In this document: piece by piece, positions 23,101-29,709 of the stretch | Numbering within the stretch: position 1 is the stretch's first letter | How the letters are laid out: every line of letters begins with the position of its first letter | Source of the DNA: Branchiostoma floridae | Taxonomy: Eukaryota > Chordata > Leptocardii > Amphioxiformes > Branchiostomatidae | DNA length: 64,000 bases | Assembly: GCF_000003815.2 (NCBI RefSeq) | Contig: NC_049990.1 | Coordinates: forward strand, 17,434,532-17,498,531 | Direction: 5' to 3' | Notes under the pieces: model-generated | Databases searched by the model: none | The model's input: the letters and a program-made list of their open reading frames with translations, nothing else | Told to the model about the DNA's origin: nothing | Position numbers and translations under genes: made by a program

Positions 23101-24383
23101 ATGCCGAGGGACAAACCGTTTGCAGTCTCTGCGCAGACAATACTACAACTGCTGAAACTGGGTCTACAACTGTTAATGATTGCCACGGTGCGGATGAAAT
23201 CAATCTGTTGATCTTTTTCTGTGATATATTTGCGTTTTTATATCATATTTCTTCCTTTAAGCCACACTATAGACGAGAATTCTAACATATCAAGTGTTGC
23301 AAGTAGTTTGAGACCTTCATATGATAATCAATATTACATATAATCTTTGTAGGTCCCTGCAACGAGGGCTCCTTCTCAACCACTGGCCTCGGGCCAAACT
23401 GCACTTTGTGCCCAGTCGGGTTTTATCAGTCACTGAAAGGGCAGGGAAAGTGCGAAGGTTGTCCTGACGGAGCAAACACGACCTCAGAGGGCAGCATGTC
23501 GGAGAATGACTGTTTGAGTGAGTGGGTCTCAGTTCTTTACATTAAATATATGAATATAATCTACATTATGTAACCATTTTCAGACCGGAAATAAAAGCAT
23601 ACTGTTGCAGTAGGTGACGTTGTGAATAGTTATGATTAAAACATTTTAATGATTATGGTACATTGTTTTTATTGTTTAGAGACTGCTGTCATCATAAGGA
23701 TGACACCAGATACTCCGCATGCCGCACATGTTGGAGATGACATAGACATCGCCTGCTACGTACAGGGCCACCTTCCATCTCGCATTTGGTGGAAGAAGAG
23801 AAGCTACGAAGGTGATGTACAAAAGCTTTTTTTCCCTTTTTTTACAAAGCGTTAATGTTTGTAAATTAGGCATCCATTGTTAATAAAAAGAAAACAACAT
23901 TAATTTACTTTTTTTTACACTAATTTAATTTACACAGTGAAGGATGTGAATTTGAAATATCATCTTGAAACTGCAACTGATATTGCTTCCGACTGTCATT
24001 GAAAAAGGTGAGGAGCAGGACATCGCAGCAGCATCCTACAGCTTCAACATTGATACAACAGAGTCAGCTCAGATTCTCCACATCACCCAGGCAACAGCGG
24101 ATGACAGTGGCTCCTACCAGTGCTATGTGTCCAACCACCCGTTGGGAGAGGCCCAGGATATGAAGCATGTGGACGTGTACATCGTCGTAAGTAAAAATTG
24201 AGAATTATTCTATTCTTTATAATTCTTAAGAAAGCAACGGCTTATGCTGTTGCATCGTCTTCATACAATGACTTGTATCTTGTGATGTACTTTTCTGATT
24301 TTTTTCGCATTTTATGCATTTCACAATTGCATTCTTATGTCCACTTTTGTTTGTTTATTTTTCAGCCAAATAACACTGGCTAA
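5122..24383 (+). CDS. Gene A: secreted EGF-PAN-CCP-HYR-GCC2/3-Ig mosaic protein (23-exon model)
   Basis: Splicing the 23 exons listed below gives 3,285 coding bases, about 1,094 residues plus stop, with no frame break. Order with rough residues: signal peptide 1-22; linker 23-60; EGF 61-110; calcium-binding EGF 111-149 and 150-193; PAN/Apple 194-278 and 279-368; EGF 369-415; calcium-binding EGF 416-456 and 457-497; CCP/sushi 498-563 and 564-628; HYR 629-709 and 710-790; CCP-like 791-852; short Cys segment 853-878; GCC2/3 879-930 and 931-985; Ig 986-1089. There is no later membrane segment, so it is probably secreted. Nearly all exons are symmetric phase 1-1, as expected for exon-shuffled extracellular modules. 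The second half resembles polydom/SVEP1-type proteins and gene B. Function (adhesion, matrix, immune recognition) is inference. I know no described protein with exactly this order. Confidence 0.8.
5293..5397 (+). CDS. Gene A exon 2: N-terminal linker
   Basis: Acceptor ttatag, donor gtaggt, phase 1-1. It encodes 35 residues without Cys ([15 protein letters not shown] region). The W...RIPG.DD pattern loosely recalls the start of G8/amnionless-like domains, but it is too short to call. Confidence 0.7.
6364..6372 (+). CDS. Gene A exon 3: possible 9-base microexon
   Basis: A strong acceptor (cttttctaattacag) is followed by nine bases, acaaaccag, and a good donor gtaaag. In phase 1-1 it inserts Asp-Lys-Pro between linker and first EGF. 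Skipping keeps the frame, so it may be optional. It rests on splice signals only. Confidence 0.4.
7424..7573 (+). CDS. Gene A exon 4: EGF-like module
   Basis: Acceptor ctttcag, donor gtaagt, phase 1-1, 50 residues. The six-Cys EGF pattern ([15 protein letters not shown] then [12 protein letters not shown]) carries a Thr/Pro-rich insertion between Cys3 and Cys4, a possible O-glycosylation stretch. Confidence 0.85.
7643..8220 (+). mobile_element. Internally deleted Tc1/mariner-type transposon in gene A intron 4
   Basis: 578 bp flanked by TA on each side (7641-7642, 8221-8222), with 34-bp terminal inverted repeats that differ at one base. Inside, 7826-8060 encodes the N-terminal helix-turn-helix region of a mariner-like transposase ([29 protein letters not shown]). 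After a deletion and frame change, about 8059-8147 encodes the extreme C-terminus ([16 protein letters not shown], stop). The catalytic DDD/DDE core is gone, so it is non-autonomous. Confidence 0.85.
8836..8952 (+). CDS. Gene A exon 5: calcium-binding EGF
   Basis: Acceptor ttccag, donor gtaaat, phase 1-1, 39 residues. It starts [10 protein letters not shown] and has the aromatic/hydroxylation region GSYQCSC, the classical cbEGF calcium signature. Confidence 0.88.
8953..10166 (+). other. Start of the large gene A intron 5
   Basis: AT-rich intron. The 94-codon open frame at 9091-9375 has no Cys pattern or flanking splice signals matching the gene and is not called. No other feature is visible before the foldback element. 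Confidence 0.5.
10167..11351. mobile_element. Foldback-type transposon with very long inverted ends
   Basis: Both ends begin tatatgtcacagtag. The inverted arms extend about 450 bp: an outer zone of repeated cctaggagagat/cgatcgga motifs (10167-10430 against 11190-11351) and an inner zone (about 10500-10622 against 11083-11185). The centre (10624-11082) carries two direct copies, near 10811 and 10971, of a unit of about 160 bp. There is no open reading frame of note. It is non-autonomous and inserted in gene A intron 5. Confidence 0.75.
12445..12832. mobile_element. hAT-like MITE nested in the 11.7-14.2 kb element
   Basis: Begins cagggttctccccaga and ends tctggggagaaccctg, inverted termini of about 16 bp with an internal gtatagtggag / ctccact echo. 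It is flanked by a 7-bp direct duplication atacaag (12438-12444 and 12833-12839). CAGGG termini and a 7-8 bp duplication are typical of hAT-derived elements. No coding capacity. Confidence 0.75.
13074..13851. mobile_element. Second nested DNA element with 18-bp inverted ends
   Basis: Exact 18-bp terminal inverted repeats (ggacccttccagccgaac at 13074-13091 and 13834-13851). It interrupts the surrounding tandem repeat, which resumes on both sides (tgtccaat... / ...cacctctgtacc). The internal open frames (13032-13328 plus, 13386-13853 minus) have no known domain. Its interior and right end are matched at 48115-48270 and 49320-49470. Confidence 0.7.
14192..14323 (+). CDS. Gene A exon 6: calcium-binding EGF
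   Basis: Acceptor acacag, donor gtaaat, phase 1-1, 44 residues. DVNECTESN start, [12 protein letters not shown] centre, six Cys. It begins 41 bases after the end of the 11.7-14.2 kb transposon, so the acceptor region lies close to the insertion edge. Confidence 0.88.
14560..14805. repeat. Dispersed repeat in gene A intron 6
   Basis: The stretch aaggaccaggcgttatgaca and the following tacacctcgg...attaaccctt block recur, partly inverted in arrangement, at 55497-55610 in gene C intron. It is an uncharacterised interspersed element. Confidence 0.5.
15054..15308 (+). CDS. Gene A exon 7: PAN/Apple module 1
   Basis: Acceptor ccttcag, donor gtaagt, phase 1-1, 85 residues. The PAN pattern is clear: [19 protein letters not shown], then KCFLS, and a terminal YYERTC. 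PAN modules bind proteins or sugars in the extracellular space. Confidence 0.85.
16487..16756 (+). CDS. Gene A exon 8: PAN/Apple-like module 2
   Basis: Acceptor taacag, donor gtatgt, phase 1-1, 90 residues. [19 protein letters not shown] and RCYLS match the PAN core. The end (FDYFEVK) has lost the usual final Cys, so this copy is more diverged than exon 7. Confidence 0.8.
17816..17956 (+). CDS. Gene A exon 9: MEGF/laminin-style EGF module
   Basis: Acceptor tttcag, donor gtaaga, phase 1-1, 47 residues with nine Cys. [16 protein letters not shown] followed by [12 protein letters not shown] resembles the EGF repeats of scavenger-receptor F and MEGF proteins. Confidence 0.82.
18200..18322 (+). 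CDS. Gene A exon 10: calcium-binding EGF
   Basis: Acceptor ctgcag, donor gtaagg, phase 1-1, 41 residues. [12 protein letters not shown] start and [13 protein letters not shown] centre. Confidence 0.88.
18323..19604 (+). other. Gene A intron 10, nothing recognised
   Basis: A 1.28-kb AT-rich intron. Short open frames at 19039-19248 and 19261-19494 on the minus strand show no domain and are not called. Confidence 0.5.
19605..19727 (+). CDS. Gene A exon 11: calcium-binding EGF
   Basis: Acceptor cctatag, donor gtaaaa, phase 1-1, 41 residues. [12 protein letters not shown] start and [17 protein letters not shown]. Same size and phase as exon 10, consistent with exon duplication. Confidence 0.88.
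20074..20271 (+). CDS. Gene A exon 12: CCP/sushi module 1
   Basis: Acceptor ttgtag, donor gtaagt, phase 1-1, 66 residues. [23 protein letters not shown], and a [11 protein letters not shown] end are standard CCP features. An extra Cys pair lies before the second canonical Cys. Confidence 0.87.
20601..20795 (+). CDS. Gene A exon 13: CCP/sushi module 2
   Basis: Acceptor atattag, donor gtatgt, phase 1-1, 65 residues. [23 protein letters not shown], and WSSPQPSC. It shares the extra Cys (PESC) with exon 12. Confidence 0.87.
21009..21251 (+). CDS. Gene A exon 14: HYR module 1
   Basis: Acceptor tccacag, donor gtaaca, phase 1-1, 81 residues. [16 protein letters not shown] and the late [18 protein letters not shown] match the hyalin-repeat (HYR) Ig-like fold with its two conserved Cys. 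Confidence 0.85.
21549..21688 (+). CDS. Gene A exon 15: HYR module 2, N-terminal half
   Basis: Acceptor ttctag, donor gtgagg, phase 1 in and 0 out. [15 protein letters not shown] and [13 protein letters not shown] are HYR hallmarks. The module is split, as its counterpart in gene B is. Confidence 0.85.
21879..21981 (+). CDS. Gene A exon 16: HYR module 2, C-terminal half
   Basis: Acceptor ctacag, donor gtgagt, phase 0 in and 1 out. [17 protein letters not shown] completes the HYR fold with the conserved A.D.AGN..C ending. Confidence 0.85.
22305..22490 (+). CDS. Gene A exon 17: CCP-like module following HYR
   Basis: Acceptor ttctag, donor gtaggt, phase 1-1, 62 residues. [17 protein letters not shown] and [13 protein letters not shown] match the special sushi that follows HYR pairs in polydom-type proteins and in gene B exon 9. 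Confidence 0.82.
22744..22821 (+). CDS. Gene A exon 18: short Cys segment
   Basis: Acceptor attcag, donor gtaagt, phase 1-1, 26 residues: [15 protein letters not shown] and a last Cys. GHVLK also occurs at the end of gene B exon 11, so this is probably the trimmed remnant of the linker that gene B keeps in full. Confidence 0.72.
23032..23187 (+). CDS. Gene A exon 19: GCC2/GCC3 module 1
   Basis: Acceptor cacacag, donor gtgcgg (weak), phase 1-1, 52 residues. [28 protein letters not shown], and NDCH give the ephrin-receptor-like GCC2/3 pattern. Confidence 0.83.
23353..23517 (+). CDS. Gene A exon 20: GCC2/GCC3 module 2
   Basis: Acceptor ttgtag, donor gtgagt, phase 1-1, 55 residues. [30 protein letters not shown], and MSENDC are the same module as exon 19. 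Confidence 0.83.
23680..23811 (+). CDS. Gene A exon 21: Ig domain, first half
   Basis: Acceptor tgtttag, donor gtgatg, phase 1-1. [12 protein letters not shown] and IWWKK give the B-strand Cys and the core Trp of an Ig fold. Confidence 0.75.
24008..24186 (+). CDS. Gene A exon 22: Ig domain, second half
   Basis: The second half is unmistakable ([19 protein letters not shown] motif). The 5' boundary is chosen at gaaaaag/gtgagg because it keeps phase 1 and gives about 47 residues from Trp to Cys, normal for Ig. Phase 0 out at gtaagt. The acceptor has a poor pyrimidine tract; an upstream acceptor at 23937 leads to a stop. Confidence 0.65.
24366..24383 (+). CDS. Gene A exon 23: last codons and stop
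   Basis: After acceptor tttttcag, five codons (PNNTG) and TAA. Without this splice, the frame ends at VSKN a few codons past 24186, so the C-terminus differs only trivially. NNT would be a glycosylation sequon. Confidence 0.5.
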   Translation, partial: PNNTG

Positions 24384-24821
24384 ACTACTTCAGCCTACCT
24401 GATGTGTAGTATGACAGATACGTTTAAACTCGTGATATTTCAGCACTTTCAGCAATTTCAAGAACCGGCTACTGATAAGTGACTTGTATCATGACATACG
24501 ATGTTGGCAAACGTGTATCAAATGTGCAATGATTCAACAGAGGATGCATGCGTAAATTGCTTAATGCATGGAGAATAACTAATACTGCAACCTAAATTTC
24601 CATCTGTTTAGATTATTCTTATAGAATTGTATCATTTGAGCTGTTAAAGTGTGCTGTTAGGACATAAACGTAATGTAGCCTTTTATTGTTTCTTACCTAC
24701 TTGTGCAAGTACAATTTCCATGTGTTCGTTGAGTTTGCAGTGTTTGTTGAAAGGGTTAGAATTGTTATGCGATGATTTTACTAGACAATTCAAATGGTCT
24801 TGTATAAGTATTTGATTAGGA

Positions 24822-24827
24822 AATAAA
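24822..24827 (+). terminator. Likely polyadenylation signal of gene A
   Basis: aataaa 440 bases after the stop, in AT-rich DNA with t/g-rich sequence downstream. Further aataaa copies near 24974 are an alternative. Confidence 0.45.
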
Positions 24828-24845
24828 TCCTTCTGATAACTAATT

Positions 24846-26059
24846 ACTTGTTTTCTTTGTATGGCCGTTGTATGTTTTTTTAGATGAACATTACAATTAA
24901 GTATTTTTTATTAATTGAGTACTTAGGGAAACTGCATTAAAGTAGTATCAAGATCTGGATAGTAAGTCACACATGAATAAATAAAAGTCCAAACAAACAA
25001 ACAAACAAACATGTTTAAATTCACTGACACAAAAAACAAGAAAAAAACAGTAGTGGCAAATTATTACCCATATAGTAGAACATGTGACATTTCTGTTTTT
25101 AGAAAAATATGTAACAAGCTAAACGATAGCAGTATATGTAGCCCAATGAGATTCAAAATAAACCACCAAGAGAGACATGGCATACTGAGGAGTTGATCAC
25201 AGATAAAACTGACAGCGTGAGTTCATTTCTTTTCTTCCAAGGGAATTTCAAGAAATTGGACATAATCATTCTACATGGCTCCATTTACATTCCGACCGCG
25301 AGAGACTCGCTTTGCGGTAGCAGCTCACTAGCTAGAACTGTAACAAGCATAATTATGTAACAGATCACGCCCCATTTACATTCAGACACGTAACACGATG
25401 ACTCAAACCCAATACTTATCCAGAAATAAATATGGTTCTACCAATCTGGATTTACAGAGTACGAGTTTCTTAAGAGTATTGTTTCTACATTCAACACAAA
25501 ACATCTGGAAAGGAAACTATATTATAATGTCTTACACTCCATGTCACGTATGGAATAATAGGTGTCTTTTTGCAGACGAGCCGAAAGTATGAAAAATAGG
25601 GACTCTACTGGACCCAAATCGTTCTGAGACACTCAAAGCTATTGTCACCATAACGTGTACTGTAATAGTGCGGCATTTATTTTATTAAGATTCCAACTGT
25701 CATGTATAAAATATCAATCACAATGGGGAGTCTTATCAACTGGCTGTATCTTCTTTAAAACTTGAAATTTATTGAAAAAAAAGAAGTAAAATGATATCAA
25801 AATGCTAAGCAGCACATGGCTTTTCCAGGATAACTCAATTCTCAATTCAGGATACGCGAAGGCTTTGAATATATGAAATCTTAATCTTTCTCTGAAAAAC
25901 TCTTCAGTAGGTAAACGTTACCTGGAAACCCGTTTCAATAGTACAGCATGTCAGGCTAGGCATGTCATTGGTCAGTAAAATAATGTTTATCAGTTGACTG
26001 TAAGAGGTGTCGCGACTCACTAGAGCAACCCGCAGTCCTAACCAAAGGTTGTATGCAAG
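24846..26059 (+). other. Intergenic region between genes A and B
   Basis: Contains an (AAAC)n run at about 24990-25010 and, at 25428-25465, a stretch (aaatatggttct ... tttacagagtac) that recurs at about 28527-28582 and in part at about 32668. The last 60 bases should hold the promoter and 5' UTR of the first TSP1 exon. No clear TATA box. Confidence 0.45.
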
Positions 26060-26351
26060 ATGCTGATCGCTCGATCTGTTGCGCTTGTAGTGTTATTTCT
26101 ACTGATCTCCCCGAACGAATCGTTATCGCTTTGGACACGTCGTCGTCGACGTCGCTGCAACTGGCACTGGAACGCCTGGAGCGCCTGTAGTGCTACTTGT
26201 GGTCCCGGAACTCAAAGTCGCACAGCAAGTGGCTGTGGGGCCCCGGGGCCGCAAACACAGGCTTGTAACGTACGGTGCTACAACGGGGCAACAGTACTGA
26301 CTACATCATGCGTCTGCCTGCCTGGGTACATAGATACATGCTGTGATAAAC
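26060..26351 (+). CDS. Gene B alternative first exon a: signal peptide, Arg run, TSP1
   Basis: ATG opens a signal peptide (MLIARSVALVVLFLLISP...), then TRRRRRRC, a thrombospondin type-1 core (WHWNAWSACSATCGPGTQ, CGAPGPQTQAC), and a Cys-rich EGF-like end (SCVCLPGYIDTCC). Donor gtgagt in phase 1. No own downstream exon is visible before exon b, and its phase fits the CCP exon at 33171, so it may be an alternative first exon or the first exon of a lost gene. The Arg run could bind sulfated glycans or be cut by furin-type proteases. Confidence 0.75.
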
Positions 26352-27011
26352 GTGAGTCTTTATAAACAATGCACTGCTTAAGGTGTCAGTAATCTGTTGA
26401 TATGTTGGAAAACAGGATGAATTTTAATTTGTTTCGATAGTTGGATAAAACCATATGCAGTACAGAACTGAAGTGTTTACTTCCCCGTCATAGGTTTCCT
26501 TGGCCAAAGTATGTTTCTAATAATACAAGCATCCCAAATGCACAGAATAGCATGAGAAATGGATTTCGTGTAGCGATAGCTACGTTTGTCACGCACTGAA
26601 AAATTGTATCATATGTCTTAGAAATGCCATTAGCACAGTCCTGACAGGCATTAACCATCGCTCTAAGATCTCTTTTTTCTTTAGTTTACCTTTTTCTATC
26701 AAAATCATTATTCTATTAAATGGCAAACCCAATGTTTTCACACTGTTACACGGTGCCTGTATGTCCTCACGCCCTGTAAACATCAGTATTGCATGATTCT
26801 TGTTTCCATTGTGTTTTCTTGAGTCCACCATACACAAAGGAGAGTCCACCATACACAAAGGAAAGCAATCGGTAGGTTTCACCATACGGACTGATTTTGG
26901 AGTTCAGATTCATGAAAGTACAATTTTTACTTTCTGCAGCTCAAAAAAAGTTGTGTAATATTGTGCTAATGATAATGACTATATGGACGCCTTGCACTGC
27001 TGTTGGTCACA

Positions 27012-27105
27012 CAGACGTTGTCGTTGGAACACCTGTATTTGTAGTCCCGGTACCCAAAGACCAATAGCGACTGGCTTTGTGCCGCAAACGCGGGCTTTCA
27101 AGATT
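27012..27105 (+). pseudogene. Decayed TSP1 first exon
   Basis: gttggaacacctg, agtcccggtacccaaag, gactggct and ccgcaaacgcgggctt line up in order with the TSP1 part of the exons at 26060 and 29424, with deletions, stops and no start or donor. It is a third, dead copy of the duplicated exon. Confidence 0.65.
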
Positions 27106-29423
27106 TTCTCATTAATGATGTTTATTTTATAAGTATGTTCCTCTCTTCCGCTATTACAAATGTCACATGTTAGAAAATTTCCTTCATGGAATGTTAATAA
27201 TTAATCATGCAAGTAGATTCTAAATTTGATAATTAATTAATAGAATATTCAACTATATGAAGTAATACTTAATTAAAGTATCTACATACCCAATCCGTCA
27301 ACCCATTGTTGAGTTATTCCCTTCAAATATTTCGAGGTGTCATCAAAACCTAGCTACCCGCATACAACTATCAATACAGCCCATTCAGGCCTTCTCGAGT
27401 TATGGATGAACTTTATGGCGGGGCATTTAAGGCAGGGTTAAGCCAAACATTTTGGAACCCATATCTACATAATATATCCTAAACGTGAGTAGCCCAGTCA
27501 TGTTCTTCTTTGACTTAAGTGTCGTATGCTTTTTTTAATAATTTTGTCATTTGGTAATTTGTCCAATCGTAATCTCTTTGCAAATTAGATCTCTACATTG
27601 TGCGTTTATTGCAGTAAGCTCACTGCAATGAAGGATGGTAGGTTTAAACAGGTTGTTAAACAGATCAATAGCTAGGGACATCGAAAGGGTTGGAGTTAGA
27701 TGCTAAAAATGATGTCAATTTGAACAAGGCCCGTAGAGCTTTCAATCTTCACTGTTTGATGGCTCCACCAAAAGATCCTGAAGGTGTTATGTTATGCTGG
27801 TCTTCTTCAAACACAGATGCATACATACATATCAAAACAACCATCTTGGCGAAGGTGAAAACACTAATAAGAGTTTTATATGCATGATAAATACTAAAAT
27901 GAAACATGTTGGAATTTACGTATTTGTAACATGCGTAATTCAGTTCAGTGCTAATTATGTAAAAACGCGATTTATGTGCATTATTTATAACGATGTTTAA
28001 ACATAAATTAACCGGAGGAAATGATATCGACACAAGAAATAAACCAACTAATTCATATAGGAATAATTTTGGTAAAGAAGACCATCATGAATGAAATATG
28101 ACCTGGACTGTATACTGTACTGTTTTTTTCTCCTTAATTACAACCTTTTTGCATAATCAAAGAGGCAAGACTTAACATGAAATATATAGATCCAGAAATG
28201 CTCTAAATGTTTAACGTCAAAACAACCTTCAATTGGTGAATATTCTTTGTGGCATATTTAGGAACTAATCTATTTCACACGTGAAAACGTACACGTTAAA
28301 CTGCACGCGTTCGCATCACTTCTCTTGGGGATGTGACCTTATAGGTCAAAAGAACGAGCAAAACTAACCTCTAACGTATCTCATAGGATCCAGTGATATT
28401 CTTTTAACATCTGAATTGTTGTGAATATTTAATCGTTACGAAGACTAACTGTTAGAAAAGCAATTTCACTGCGATAAGTGCATATTGCCACATCATATGA
28501 TTGCTCCAACTCAACACTTGTTTGCTGGACAAATATGGTTTCTGCTAAAGTTTAACGCAGCCAGTCGAATTTACGGAGTACCTACATTCGGAGGTCACTC
28601 GTCACACTCAAGAGACCGCTTTTTTTCTCTAGACATGATTCCCTACAAACATTTATCCTGTTAAACAATATCTATCAATACAGTCAGGCCAAATCATAAA
28701 AGTGAATACTAAAAACAAAGGAAAAATTAATACATAAAAACCGTAACTCCGTCGCCATGACAATGTGTTTTCATTGCCATACTTCTTTTAGTTTTCGACA
28801 CTTGAATATAAACAACTGGTGCAATTTCGATTTTGGTCTTTTGTGAGTAATAAAAAATGATGATTTTAAACACCAAATGCGTTCAAAAGTAATGTTACCA
28901 CCGTATGTTATGAACCATTGACGTTTTGTGCTGCGTAGAGTGAAGATTAGAAAATACAACTTTGAAACCCAACACATAACCTTAAAACTACAGTAAATAT
29001 TTAAGCAGAAAGTAAAACGACGGCTATAAATGCAAAAACTTTGAAATCGGAAGCCCATCACAGGTTACAAGCGCAACAAAATGTTCATCTCAATTAACAC
29101 CCGCTGACGGTAACGGTAACCATGGTGCGAACTGTATGCAAAGTAGGCCAGCGACGTAGAGCTAGATGATTGACTAAAAAGGGTTTTTGGAGTAGAACGA
29201 TGGGCAAGCTGCTTCCAGCATGTCGCGACAGTTACCATGGCAACAAAGTTCCCTGTCTACTATCCCGATGGGTGGCCCGCGTGCTGTTAATTCCCCCAGT
29301 CCGTCAGTAGAACTCGAGGCACACGGACGTGCGACCGGCCGCTGCTCCACATTGTTAGGGAAAAATACTCGAATTTACTACCATTAGTGCAACTTGTAGC
29401 CCCAGCCAACGGTCGTGTGCGAG
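27106..29423 (+). other. Between the TSP1 copies: repeats, no gene
   Basis: About 27180-27330 shares the block atctacatac...gtcaacccattgttgagttatt with 57234-57330 and weakly 49960-50060 (dispersed repeat). About 28370-28582 is similar to 32480-32705. The rest is AT-rich with small open frames judged to be chance. Confidence 0.45.
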
Positions 29424-29709
29424 ATGTTCGGCGCTCGAATTGTAACGCTTGTAGCAATATGTTTATTAATCTGTTCGGACGTAACGGCATGGAGACGCCG
29501 TCGTCGTCGCCGCTGCGACTGGTACTGGAACGCCTGGAGCGCCTGTAGTACTACTTGTGGTCCGGGTACCCAAAGGCGCACGGCCGGTGGCTGTGGGGCC
29601 CCGGGGCCGGAAACACGGGATTGTAACGTGCGGTGCTACAACGGGGCAACAGTTCTGACTTCATCATGCGTCTGTCGACCAGGGTACACAGATACATGCT
29701 GTGACAAAC
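29424..29709 (+). CDS. Gene B first exon b: signal peptide, Arg run, TSP1
   Basis: ATG then signal peptide (MFGARIVTLVAICLLICSD), WRRRRRRRC, TSP1 core (WYWNAWSACSTTCGPGTQ), and SCVCRPGYTDTCC. Donor gtgagt, phase 1. Very close to exon a at 26060, so the duplication is fairly recent. The final C joins GA of 33171 to give CDKR-ISC. Confidence 0.8.
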
